DNA of 64,000 bases. It comes from Archilochus colubris (taxonomy: Eukaryota > Chordata > Aves > Apodiformes > Trochilidae). The stretch lies in the NCBI GenBank assembly GCA_023079485.1, contig CM041085.1, positions 31,109,121-31,173,120 of the forward strand. Direction: 5' to 3'. The translations under genes and the position numbers were made by a program. This document shows, piece by piece, positions 38,870-50,048 of this stretch. The notes under the pieces were generated by a model. That model made no database searches. It was not told the DNA's origin and was given only the letters and a program-made list of their open reading frames with translations. Numbering within the stretch: position 1 is the stretch's first letter; every line of letters starts with the position of its first letter.

Positions 38870-40090
38870 ACTGGAAAACAAAGAATTGAAGAGTAATAAG
38901 TTGCTATTAAGGAACTAACAAGTGTACAAATAGAAGAGCAAATGTTTGTAGCTAGTACCCGGAATATATTGAGTGATGTAGAGCAAAAGTATGGAAAACC
39001 AACAGAGCTAACTAGCAATGTGAGAGGCTATTTAAAACAGCTCTTCCAAAAAACTGAAGTTGGTGTCTTAATAGGGACAATAAGAGAAAATAAAACTCTG
39101 GCAGACTAAATGTAAAAAATAAGACAGGCCAAAAATATTTGAGAAATTAGGGGGGATTCTGGGGAGGTTGTTGTTTTTCTAAATACATCAAGATCAGGAA
39201 GCTTGCCAGACTGTCTAGAGGTCTGAGACATAAAGATGTAAAAGGAGCACTGAGAGAAAATGAGTCTGTAACAGAAAAAATAAGTTTTGCCTCCATGCTC
39301 ACAGCAAGGACCTTAAGAGAAATCCAAATAACAGAATCTCTCTTAAGGGGGGGTCGCTGAAGGATATGTCTGAAAGTTAAAGTGTCAGTAAAAGAGGCTA
39401 TAGAAAAATCTACAAAGAGAATAATAAGGACGAGCTGGTAACCTTTGAAGGAATTCAAGGGTAAACTTCTCAGTATCAAAGGACATGGAAAAGACAAAAT
39501 AGGATGCCAAATCTTAGAAGGATTTGGGAAAGAAGGAAGAGAGAGGTAAACCTAAAATAGTTGAGAACAGGTGCTCAACATTGCTACTGGGTAAATTAAC
39601 AGACACTGTTACAAGGAACACAATTAAAATATCCATGAAAACAATACTTGAAGTGTGTCATCATGGGAGCATTGCTAAAAGAATTTTTTCTCAAGTTAAT
39701 TCGAATGTGAACTGGAATGAAATTAATTTGTTTTCAACAAGTAGTTCAACAAGAGAAACTGAGAAGCCACAAACAGGCCCCATGAGGCTAAAGAATTGGC
39801 TAAATGTGGGACACAAAACCAAATAATAACAGTTAGGCTTTTTTCAATGGAGATCACTTGGGGGTCTTTCTGTAAGTGCCTCTCTTATTTATTGTTTTAC
39901 TAAGACAGCTGGAAAAGAGGCTGAATAGTGATTGAACTAAGTTTGTTGATTACCTTAGGATAATAAGGGTGAGGGAAACAAGTTGAAAAAAGATTTCAAA
40001 ACAAAGTGAGTAAGTGATGAAATGGCAGATGGAATTCAATAAGGATCTGAAAGGTTGAAAAGTACATTAAGCAAATGATGGCTAAAAAAA
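38870..40090 (+). mobile_element. Second ancient CR1-type LINE body
   Basis: Decayed plus-strand LINE remnants. Near 39100 the text (actaaatgtaaaaaataaga, then gccaaaaatatttgag) resembles the EN-RT linker of old CR1s. At 39939-39953 the frame reads KFVDY, resembling 'KFADD', the RT motif C, with the second Asp lost. At 40020-40046 it reads KWQMEFNKD, resembling the 'WQMKFNVDKC' block that follows motif C in CR1/L2 RTs. Order and spacing suit a LINE, but stops and frameshifts are frequent. A 100-codon open frame at 39524-39826 falls inside and is probably chance. Boundaries are rough. Confidence 0.45.
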
Positions 40091-40941
40091 TGGATTATTT
40101 GAAGTATAAAAAAACAAACAAACAAAAAAAAAAGATGGGAGGAAATCAGACAACTCTCTTTAAATACTGCGCTAGACATAAACATCAAGACTTGTAAGAT
40201 ATTTAAGCCAAAGGAAAAAAGCTGCCACTGCAAGCAAATTTAGTATGGAAATTTCAAGCTTTTCTGCTATCAGAGGGGTGAAGCTCTAGATCAGCCTGTC
40301 CACAAGAGAAAAAACAGCCTTACCAGTCTTAAAGATAAATGTGGATAAGCACTGTGAACAAATCACACAATCTGGTTGCTATGACAGCTCAGTGCTCAGT
40401 TAGCTGCTCAACTTATGCTGGATTCAATAAACGCAGCCAAAGCAAAAACTTACAGCAAGAAGCAGATGCACTGACTTGTGTCGAGTCCTAGTGCAGTACC
40501 TGTGCAGAAATAAGTTTCTGCTTAAAGACATAGTAAGTTTCTGTTTCTCTTCAGGTCAAGAAAGCTGAGCTGCTTTATGTGCAAAGAGCCTTGGAGGTAA
40601 CTATTAGTAACTCAGTGACACGTACAATACGGCTAACACTAGAGACAGAAATAAATTTAATGTATTTTTTAGAGACAAAGCACATTCTACTTTTATCCAA
40701 AATGTCTGCTTTTCCCTTAGATTATGTTTCTATGACAGCAGAGGTGGTTTTAATGTAGAAATAAAGGGGCTCATACGATTGTTCACTCTTTTGAAAGCAG
40801 TTATTTGACTTGCTAGAGCAAACCCAGTGCTGAGACAAATACGTCAGAGGTTAGTTAGCTAGGACAGAGAAGGCAAATAATTAGGAAGAAAAAAAAGAAA
40901 AGCTGTGTCTTTTTTATCAGTATTCTACGCAGCAGTAGAAA
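40091..40941. other. AT-rich sequence, nothing recognised
   Basis: About 850 bp, including a short aaaaacaaacaaacaaaa run near 40108-40131. Confidence 0.55.
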
Positions 40942-41218
40942 TCACAGTCACAGAATGGTTTGGGTTGGAAGGGACCTTGCAGATCTAGTTTCAACCTTAC
41001 TGTCATAGCCAGGGACACCTTCCACTAGAGTAGGTGTATCAAAGCCCCATCACACCTTGCCTTAATCAACTTTCCTGGGCAACCTCTTCCAGTTTCTCTC
41101 CACCCTCAGAGTGAAGAATTTGTTCCTAATGTCTAAAGTAAATCTACCCCCTTCCAGTGTAAAGCCATTACCCCTAGTCCCATCACTACATGCCCTAATA
41201 AAGAGTCTCTCCCAGAGA
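40942..41218 (-). mobile_element. CR1 3' fragment
   Basis: Minus-strand CR1: tcacagaatggtttgggttg, a gccagggacaccttccacta 3' UTR, ctttcctgggcaacctcttc, then taaagccattacccctagtc. It breaks off near agagtctctcccaga. It has decayed more than 16851, with a small deletion around 41065 where the 'cttccagggatggggc' block should lie. Confidence 0.88.
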
Positions 41219-43008
41219 TTCTGAAGTGATTTCCCTCAATCTTGTGTTGGCTTGGTTTGCAGAGCAGCTGGGATTTGCATAAACCAGGTTATTCAGGGGG
41301 TAAACTAAATTGAAATCTCTGCTCCAAAGGTATATCAAACATAACTCCAGCCTCTCATGGAAACATTAGGATCGGAACACAAGACTGGTTCTTTGGGCAG
41401 TCTTGAGTCATGTGTCTGGCATTACATACCACCCAGGATATAGAACTGGCAGATATTCACGGGATGGACACTGTCAAATGGAGACCTGCCAGAAAGACAG
41501 TGTCAGGAGAGCAGAGGACAACATGCATGGTCCCAATCCTGACATCCAAGTTGGAGAATCTAAACCACCCCAGCAATTAGTAGAATAAAAGACACTGGTT
41601 GATTTACGATGGCAACAAGTTGGGTTGAAGGATTGTACAACACCAGGCAGCTGATATGATAGTACTTCATAACATATACTTTTCCCAAGAACAAAAATTT
41701 TGCCTTGAATGAAATTAGGTGTTCAATGTTTTGTCTACTTTGCAATCCCTTAAGTTATCAAAGATCAAATTTGCTGAATGGTTTGTCTTACTTGCTTCAG
41801 GTTAATCCCCAAGGGGAGAAAGATTAGTTGCTTGTGCTTATTCTTCCTTTAAAAAAAAGAAAAAATGTCATAACTGACTCACCATCTAATTCATAGTTTC
41901 TTGAGTGTCTCTTGACTCAGATTTCTCTAGCTTTTCCTGGTTTATTTTTGAAGGCATTTCTACAAGTACATCCTTCATGTTGCTAGGTTTCAAGAGAAAA
42001 GAAATAGAGGGAAAAATATTTTTTTAAAAACACAGCTCTTTGTCAAAAGTCCAAAGAAAGTATGAAAGTAATCTTCTGTTACAAATATGTCAACCTGCCT
42101 TTTTTCCTTAATTTACTCTTTTATACTTTGTGATGGACACTTTGCATACAAAGCTGTGACAGTGAGAAATAGCAAATTCTTTTGTAGTGGAAGGCTACCA
42201 AAAAGAAATTAATATTAAGGAAATAATTATGAACTCATAAGTTTCATAGCTCATTGAATTATAAAATTGCATTTAAGTTGTGCCATTGGTGTCCTGCACT
42301 ACAGTGTGTGCATCTACAACCTCTTGTGTGTCCAGTGCACCAACACATGCAGGAACATTATGGAAATGCACTCATGTTTGGTGCAAAGCAGCTGCTCAGC
42401 AGGACATAGCAACTTTTATAACAGATTATGACAAAAGGAAATCTGTAAGAAATCTGCCCAGCTTAAACTACTGGAAGGATTTAGGGTGACCAAACAGAAT
42501 AGATTGGCTGGCACAAGAATGTTATCACTCCTTACTCTTGTGAAATGTGCCATCAGCTCCCCAGTGACCCCAGGGAATAACAACTTGAGGGCTGTTTTCC
42601 TGTCCAGGCAAGCTACTAGTGCCTGTAGTGTGCACTTCTGACAGAGACAGAGCAAGCCAATACCTGCAGAAATGGAACAACTTCTTAGGGTGGTGAGGAC
42701 ACAGGTTGGCACCAGTTGCGGATATACTTGCATATTGGGCAGCAGCACAGTCTGAGATTAATGGTGTTTTAGAAAAAAATGAGCAGGTTGCTGATTTATA
42801 ACAATATAACAAGATGAGCCCACAAATATCATTCAAGTCATTACCATAAAATCATCAATGCCAGTAAAATGAGACCAGGCTATGAATCACTTACCACTGC
42901 ATCACTGCAAAACAAATTCTCAATGATCCTGCTTGTAAAGACACAACCACTTGAAACAAAAACAAGGCAAAAACTATAAGCTTTTGCACTAAATTTACCA
43001 GCTTCCAG
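41219..43008. other. Unique sequence with a less AT-rich block
   Basis: Mostly AT-rich. The interval from about 42275 to 42770 is more GC-rich, with two long overlapping minus frames (103 and 110 codons). It resembles no gene or repeat I can name and could be an unrecognised old repeat. Confidence 0.45.
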
Positions 43009-43952
43009 AGAATCACAGAAATGACATGGTTGGAAAAGACTTCTAAGATCACCGAGTCCAACCTTCAAACCAGAGAAAAATGCCAAGCCCACTTGGGCTG
43101 TCTTGAAGTGCATGTCCTGAAGTACCTCATCTATACAGGTTTTTAATACCTCCAGGGATGGTGACTCCACCACCTCCCTCGACAGCCTATTCCAGCACTA
43201 GGCTACTCTCTCAGTAAAGAAATTCTTCTTAATATCTCATTTAAATCTTGCCTGGTACAACTTCAGGCCATTTCCTCTAGTCCTGTAATTATTTACTTTG
43301 GAGAAGAGACTGACCCTCACTTCATTACAACCTCCTTTCAGGTAGCTGTGGAGAGCAATAAAGTCTCCCCTCAGCCTCCTTTTCTCCAAACTAAAGAATC
43401 TCAGTTCCCTCAACCTCTCATCATGGGACTTGTGCTCTAGCTTCCTTGCCCTTCTCTGGACATGATACAGCAACTCAGTGTCCTTCTTGCAGTGAGGAGC
43501 TCAGAACTCAACACAGTTCTCAAGATTCATCCTCACCAGTGCTGAATGCAGGGGAACAAACACATCTCTTCTTCTGGCCACATTATTTTTTATGCAGACC
43601 AGGAAACTATTGGCCTTCTTGACCACCTGGGCACACTGCAGGCTCATATTCAGCCAGATGTTGACCAACACCCCCAGGTCCTTTCCCAATGGGAAGCTTT
43701 CTAGACACTGTCTTAAGCCTGTAGCATCGCGTAGGGTTGTTGTGACCAAAATGCAAGATACAGCACTTAGCTTTGCTAAACCTCATTCAGCTGGCCTCAA
43801 CCCATCAATCCAGCCTGTCCAGGTCCCTCTGCAGATCCTTCCCATCCTCAGGCAGATCAGCACTCCCACCTAACTTGGAGTCATCTACAGACTTACTGAG
43901 GAAGCACTCAATCGCTTCATCTAGATCATTGATAAAGATACTGAACAAGATC
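43009..43952 (-). mobile_element. CR1 LINE, 0.94 kb, with broken ORF2
   Basis: Long minus-strand CR1. The 3' end is decayed (aatcacagaaatgacatggt), followed by 3' UTR and ORF2 C-terminus. Two separate open pieces remain: 43237-43473, with [20 protein letters not shown], and 43501-43749, with LGVLVNIWLNMSLQCAQVVK and LHSALVRMNLENCVEF. They lie in different frames, so at least one frameshift separates them. The 5' break near atactgaacaagatct falls in the loop just upstream of RT motif C. The 3' UTR differs from the other copies here (gggctgtcttgaagtgcatg), so it is a separate subfamily. Confidence 0.93.
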
Positions 43953-45379
43953 TATCTACATGGAGCATGTTGGGGTTTTTTTCCTAAAATTAATTGAAAA
44001 TAATTATTTTATTCTTGAAAAGTCAAATTATCATATTCATCTTCAAGAAAGCATTGTACAAATTTCTCCCATCCTCATCTACAGTGTTGCCCTCCAAAAG
44101 GGAGGGGGAAAAAAAAGGAAAAAAAAAAGAATAATTTTGTGAGAAAATATATGGTCATATTTCTATATCATGTCTCCTTTGGGAAAAAAATACTGTTTAA
44201 ATTCCAATTTCACTATTTGAGCAGAAATGCAAATGGCCTAAGTCACTAGTGTATTCCTTCCTACCAAGCCTTCACCTCCTGCAGCCATCTCACTTTGCCT
44301 CTTCCAAACAGTGACATATCCCAGCCTAGCCCTCCACTGGAAGGCTGAAGCTGCCACTTGCCTACATTTCCAGCTCCAGCCTGAGTTTATTAGCAGTTAG
44401 ACCTGTTTATTGTCAGCAAAACTTTCAGGACAAGTATTTATGTTTCATCAAGATAAACAATATTTAAACAAAGTCATCACTTACAGCATTATTGCAGAAA
44501 GCTTTAAAATCATCTTTCCTAAAAGCAAGTCAGTTATTCCTTTTCGCCATTTTTATTTTAAATTTATATTCATCAGTTAGCCTGAAAGGTATTAAATGAA
44601 CTCTACACTTGAATTTTTGGCAAGCATATTTTAATTCTACATATATATAAAATGTAATTCTTTTGAACTTTTGTATTCTCTTTTCACTGTTTTTTTTAGT
44701 TTCACTTGCTGGTAAATGATCTCATGTTTCCCTGACACATGGGGAAACTCTCCAGGTACAACTTGAGGGTGCAGCTCCAGACATAACACATGGGTCTGGG
44801 GCTTAATCTTTTCTGTAACCTCCTAAAGCTCTCATGTGTCTTGCTTCTTCCTCCCTTCCTTCCACACACCCTGGCATGGCTTTTGCAAGTTCTTTCACCC
44901 CTACCTTAGCTTCTGGAGATTCTACAACGAGCTCTGAGTAGAGATCCAGAACACACGCGGGAACCCAGTGCACGCTGGATCCCTCCCTTCACTTTCTACA
45001 CAGGCAGAACAAAAAGGACATGGGATAATGCTGCTGCCAGGAGTAACTTTGGATAGCTGTGAGGGAGAGGTGAAAGAGAAACCCTGCTCACCGTCAGCAG
45101 CCACGAGCTTGGCAGAGACATCCTTGGTAGCAGGCATTAGGCAGTGCCAACAGGACAGGCAGAGACATCACTCCAAATGAATGAGTAATGACTGAGCTGT
45201 GGCAGCAAAATGACAAGGTCTAAAATACAAGAGTGACAGTCCACACATGACTTTTGATCTCCCCTCAAAGTAACAGTGCTATTGCCCCCTCCAAATGGCA
45301 TGGGGAAATTCTCAGAACCTCACCAGAACCACCTCACTGTGGCTGGTACGGACCTCATGTAACACAAACCCACTGCAGT
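43953..45379. other. Unique sequence, moderately GC-rich in its second half
   Basis: Begins with T-rich and AT-rich sequence and a purine tract (44097-44131). From about 44740 to 45379 it is less AT-rich, with two short frames of about 70 codons on opposite strands that resemble nothing known. Confidence 0.5.
44097..44131 (+). repeat. Purine tract
   Basis: Thirty-five purines: aaagggaggggg followed by A-runs. Confidence 0.75.
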
Positions 45380-45466
45380 CACTCAGGGCTGTGTCCAGTC
45401 AGGGGTTTTCTCCAAGGACAGAAACTCTACAACCTCTCAGGGCAACCTCCACTGTTTTGACTGGTT
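45380..45466 (-). mobile_element. CR1 internal fragment
   Basis: About 87 bp of minus-strand CR1 3'-region sequence: actcagggctgtgtccagtc, ctccaaggacagaaactcta, caacctctcagggcaacctc. It lacks the terminal octamers, and decay is visible. It matches the same older subfamily as 25243-25570. Confidence 0.7.
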
Positions 45467-45478
45467 TTTTGGGTTTTG

Positions 45479-45580
45479 TTTTTTTTTTTTAAGAAACAAA
45501 GATGACAGATGAGCACAAAGTAAAATAGGTAAATACACCAGTAAAAAAAAAAAAAAAAAAAAAATTAAAAAAAAAAAAAA
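45479..45580. repeat. Poly(T) and poly(A) in inverted arrangement
   Basis: T12 at 45479-45490 is followed 52 bases later by A22 (45543-45564), TT, and A14 (45567-45580). Opposed homopolymers can pair. This could mark poly(A) tails of two opposed retro-insertions, but the sequence between them is not recognised. Confidence 0.75.
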
Positions 45581-46046
45581 GTGATAACACAGAACCTCTA
45601 ATTTTAACTTGTTGCATTTTACCAGTTGCCATTTCTTTGGCTGCAAAAGAGCAACCACATTCCTTAAGCTGGAGACCCACATTCACAAGTCTTAAGTTTT
45701 AAATATTGGGACGCATCAGGGAATCCAGCTCGAAGGCAAAGTCTCAAAACAAGCATTGTGTGCACATTGACATTGTCCAAACCCATGAAAGCAAAAGCAA
45801 ATAGACAACACTGGATCAGAACTTCCTTTACCATCTAATGGTGTAGTTTTTATTTTTTTTAAAAAGCAGTAGGAACACTGTCCTCTCCTGCCCATGCAAT
45901 GCTTTATCTACAAGGCCAACAAATGGAGAGCAGGAGTTTCCAGCTTATTTCATTATGTCTTTTTCACAAACACTTGTTCTCAAACTTTTATATGCTATCA
46001 AGGTAAACCACTTAGGGATCCAAAACTAAAATAAGCTTTTGCATCT

Positions 46047-46072
46047 TAAAAAAAAAAACAAACAAAAAACAA
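46047..46072 (+). repeat. A/C-rich run
   Basis: An A11 run passing into caaacaaaaaacaa. Confidence 0.7.
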
Positions 46073-47530
46073 GGAAAGCACAGGTAATTTTGAAGAAGAA
46101 TAGTAGAAAGCCAAACCAAATCAACAAGGATTAAAAAAAAAAATAGAAAAGAAGGAAAATACACCTATATCTTATTACAGAGGAGAAGGATTTTTGGAAG
46201 ATTGTATCTATTGAGGAAAAAAAAATAATAGCTAAATAAGACAAAACCACTTCTCAGTAGTAATTATCAGGTAAGTTTTCCTACTGTGTTTAGAAACTGT
46301 CTTTCAAAACAGAAAGACAAGATTCTCACATCATACCAGAAGGAGCCCCTGCAATAAAATGACAATCATCAAAAGCACAATCTCAGGATCATATAGTGTA
46401 AGTATGGCCCCACATCAGTTGAGATCAAAATACAGTATTTCACTTCATTCATACCAGAAAAATTACACACTGCCTTGTGTACATGACTGTCCCTTAACTG
46501 AATTAAATTCTTTTGCCATTAGGTTTCAGCACCAGCCTGTGATTTCAGATAATTTTCTTTACTATCTTCCTTCTACCTAAATGATCAGTTTTGACTAAGG
46601 GATAGGGAGTGGGGGGGTTCCCATTATCCTTTCTCAAAGGCATTGCTGGTTTTTTGACACCATTTACAATACATGTTAAACAAAGTACAAGCATACCTGA
46701 AATATTCCTTATTAAACTTAAAACGTACTTTAGGCAAAAGTTGGAATGCATTTGTTTGGTTTTCTATTGCTTTTTTAGGCTTCTCAAGTACACTGCAGGA
46801 CACAGGAAAAAAGGAGCATGGTAAGAAAAAGTAACGTTAGAAAGCATCAAAAATAAATCAAAACCAAAGAACTGAACTCCTAAGCATTTCCATAGGTACT
46901 ACTAGGTCTTCCCAGCAAAGACTGGGGATAAAAGCAGCATTTAAAATTGTGTGTGAGGGATAGAAACTGGAAAAAACCAAGAGTTTCATCTGACTTACAT
47001 CGATCCCAGCAGGCTGTTGCCATTCCCTCTGCGGGGCTCTCACTGGCCACGGGAATCACGTGACAGGAGGGAACCAAAATAGAAAAGTCTCGGCAGCAAG
47101 GAAACTGAACCAGAAGCACATTTGCAAGAAAAGCCATATCACAGACACAGCAACACACCCTGAGCAGCAAAAGGTGATAAAATTAGATGGGAACCTGGGC
47201 TGCCTTGAAGAATGGGCAATGCCTTGAACCTTTCAGCCCGGCACCAGCCACCTTTTTAATACACTGGAAATGTTTTCTGCTATAAATCTCGGTCCGGGTC
47301 TGTACGTAACTAAACCTGGTAACTGCTATAATAAATCTCAACCAATTACCAGATGCCAAAAGAGAGTAAGATCTATTAAATATAAATAGAAATCTAGTAC
47401 TGCTGAAAAATAAACTTCCACCGTAATCTTCAGTCTAAGGTTTTGAGTAGCTTGCCCATGGAGAGGAAGTAATTCTTTTTTAAGCAAATACTTTTGAGAT
47501 AATTGGGAGAGCTGTAAACAGGATTGGAAG

Positions 47531-47588
47531 ACTGCTTTCAATTCTTTTACAAGTAAAAGATTGCTTTCAATTCTTTTACAAGTAAAAG
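47531..47588 (+). repeat. 29-bp tandem duplication containing a palindrome
   Basis: Two adjacent copies of a 29-bp unit (47531-47559, 47560-47588) differ only at the second base (c/t). Each unit ends in cttttacaagtaaaag, a perfect 7-bp inverted repeat around a 2-base centre. The near identity implies a recent local duplication. Confidence 0.9.
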
Positions 47589-48936
47589 ATAGGGTTGCAG
47601 ACCTGTATAATTGTCAAACATACACCATAAATCTGCAATTATAAACACAGAGTTCAAAGAATACAAGGCAAAAGTTGAACAGATGAATTAGTGACAGAAT
47701 GAACATTCTGTACAATGATAAAAATTCAGAGCTGCTGATTTAATTACAGTAGTCAGAAGAGGAGCTCTTCCAGTTTTGTAACACTTGTAGAAAACAAGCT
47801 CCAGCCAAATACTGCTGTTTGGCTTACAGGAAAAACATGTTACCATTCGTAACAGTACTTTTTTTCACCATTTGCTAGTTTGACATTAAATTATTATAGT
47901 TTTATGTTCTATGAAATGTCAGCCATTTCCTTGTTTCTAGTGCACGTTGGGGCAGTTTTTGTAGAAGGCAGCTTTACCGAAAAATGCAAAAAACTGTATG
48001 AAGGAGACACTGATCAAGAGAAAAAAGGATATATGCTGCATATGGTAATAGGACAGGAGCAGGAAATAAATTTTTGTTCTGATCCTTAAGTGAAACCACC
48101 CTCACCTTGAAGATATATGGCAAAATAAGGAAATGCCCACCCTGTCAATGCAAATGGCTCATAAAGGGTTTCAAGTAAACACTGAAGCAAAGAATTAAAT
48201 CAAAAATCCCACATAGCAGACTCCCACTGTTCAAGAAAAACAGAAATCAAGAAATAGAATTCAAGAAATTAAATTATTGTCCTTTCAATAAAAAACCTTA
48301 ATAGAAAAAATCCCTAAATAAATTTCTCCCCCCTAAAAGTATATTTGTATCAAAATACACACATAATTATAAAATATATTCAAGAGAGAAATGTGTTATT
48401 ACAAAACCAAGATCTATTTTATTCTTAAGGCTACACCAACACGTACGCTGAATTTTCCAGAAAGTGAGGTACTAGTCCATGTAAACATGGTAACATAAAA
48501 ATGTTTTTCAAATCTTCCCTGTTCTTTTTAACAGATGTGAAATGAAGCATGAACACTGACTCAAAGTAATGGAATAAAATAACACAACAGAGCTGTTCAC
48601 ATTGACTATTTAAATAAACTTTTTTTAAAAAAATCCAAAACTACTATATTTTCTTTCCAGAAAATAAATTACACCTTTTGACATTTGTAGTACTGTGTGC
48701 AAGTATTATCCTAGGCACATATTTTTTGCCACTGTATTCTTAGGAGAAGGTTTGTCTCACTTAAATTGTGCCATTTAGCAGCTAATATGGCAGAACCAGT
48801 ACAAGATTTCCATTGATAACAATCACTGGGGTCTTTGGGCAAGGAAATAAGTACACAAGACCACCACAGCTTTTTAAAAACTGATGAAAGAAAATTTGCT
48901 ACAGCTACATACCATTCATTGATTTAAGAGGCTTGG

Positions 48937-49839
48937 ATGAAAAAACAGCTCTTGGAGGGGTTGGTACTGGGACCGGTGTTGTTTAATATCTTCATCAACG
49001 ACTTGGATGAGGGTATAGAATGTACCCTCAGCAAGTTTGCTGATGACACTAAGCTGGGAGGAGTGGCTGACACACCAGAAGGCTGTGCTGCCATTCAGAG
49101 AGACTTAGACAGGCTGGAGAGTTGGGCAGAGAGAAACATGATGAAATTCAACAAGGGGAAGTGTAGAGTTTTGCATTTGGGGAAGAACAACATGATGTCC
49201 CAGTATAGGTTGGGGGCTGACCTGCTGGAGAGCAGTGTAGGTGAAAGAGACCTGGGGGTCCTGGTAGACAAGAGGATGACCATGAGCCAGCAATGTGCCC
49301 TTGTGGCCAAGAAGGCCAATGGCATCCTGGGGTGCATTAGAAAGGGTGTGGTTAGTAGGTCAAGAGAGGTTCTCCTCCCCCTCTATTCTGCATTGGTGAG
49401 GCCGCACCTGGAGTATTGTGTCCAGTTCTGGGCCCCTCAGTTCAAGAAGGACAGGGAAGTGCTTGAAAGAGTCCAGCGCAGAGCTACTAAGATGATTAAG
49501 GGAGTGGAACATCTCCCTTATGAGGAAAGGCTGAGGGAGCTGGGTCTCTTTAGTTTGGAGAAAAGGAGACTGAGGGGTGACCTCATCAATGTTTTCAAAT
49601 ATGTAAGGGGTGAGTGTCAGGGAGATGGAGTTAGGCTTTTCTCAGTGGTGACCAGTGATAGGACAAGGGGTAATGGGTGTAAATTGGAGCACAGGAGGTT
49701 CAAGTTGAATATTCGAAAAAAATTTTTTACTGTAAGGGTGACAGAGCCCTGGAACAGGCTGCCCAGGGGGGTCGTGGAGTCTCCTTCACTGGAGACATTC
49801 AAAACCCGCCTGGACACGTTCCTATGCGAAGTGCTCTAG
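48937..49839 (+). pseudogene. CR1 ORF2 fragment: reverse transcriptase motif B-C and C-terminus, 300 codons open
   Basis: In a full CR1, ORF2 encodes an endonuclease and reverse transcriptase that copy the element's RNA into nicked target DNA in the nucleus. Only the last 300 codons remain. The first methionine (48937) and about five residues belong to the flank, so it is not a native start. Motif B remnant [11 protein letters not shown] is at residues 9-19 and motif C FADD at 34-37 (49036-49047), keeping both metal-binding Asp. Known downstream blocks follow: [95 protein letters not shown]. There is no stop or frameshift. Endonuclease and RT motif A are missing, so it cannot work as an enzyme. 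The intact frame shows recent arrival or lack of decay, not selection. Confidence 0.95.
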
Positions 49840-49923
49840 GTGGCCCTGCTCTGGCAGGGGGGGTTGGACTAGATGATCTTTCGAGGTCCCTTCCAACCCC
49901 AAGGATTCTATGATTCTATGATT
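48950..49923 (+). mobile_element. CR1 LINE, best-preserved copy, 5'-truncated
   Basis: Plus-strand CR1 whose 5' break falls inside RT motif B (ggggttggtactgggaccgg, frame GLVLGPVLF). It then runs through motif C, the thumb and C-terminal domain to the natural ORF2 stop (49837-49839). The 3' UTR follows: gtggccctgctctggcaggg, then gttggactagatgatctttc, ggtcccttccaacccc. It ends in attctatgattctatgattc at 49923. No target-site duplication is apparent, as is usual for CR1. Compared with all other copies here it is hardly decayed. The copy at 19456-19754 belongs to the same subfamily. Confidence 0.97.
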
Positions 49924-50017
49924 CAATTTTAAATGTAACAATGACACGCTTACCACACTTCAGAGTAGGCTTAGATAGGTGCTAATACCTTCCTCAGAAT
50001 ATTCAAATCCACTTAGC

Positions 50018-50048
50018 AATCATAGAATCATAGAATTAGCCGGGTTGG
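50018..50048 (-). mobile_element. CR1 extreme 3' end, 31 bp
   Basis: Two atagaatc octamers plus about 15 bases of the conserved CR1 terminus (attagccgggttgg). The sequence then changes to unrelated DNA. Too short to classify further. It is either an extremely 5'-truncated insertion or a relic, lying 95 bp after the 3' end of the preserved plus-strand copy, in the opposite orientation. Confidence 0.7.

Larger units (their letters stand above)
45467..48949. other. AT-rich sequence with simple repeats
   Basis: Contains T- and A-homopolymers (45479-45490, 45543-45580), an A-rich run (46047-46072), a weak CpG-bearing block (about 47030-47335) and a 29-bp tandem duplication (47531-47588). No recognised gene. 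Confidence 0.55.

Noticed and set aside
39524..39826. 100-codon open frame
   Set aside because: Falls inside the ancient LINE body and does not read as RT or endonuclease. Treated as chance.
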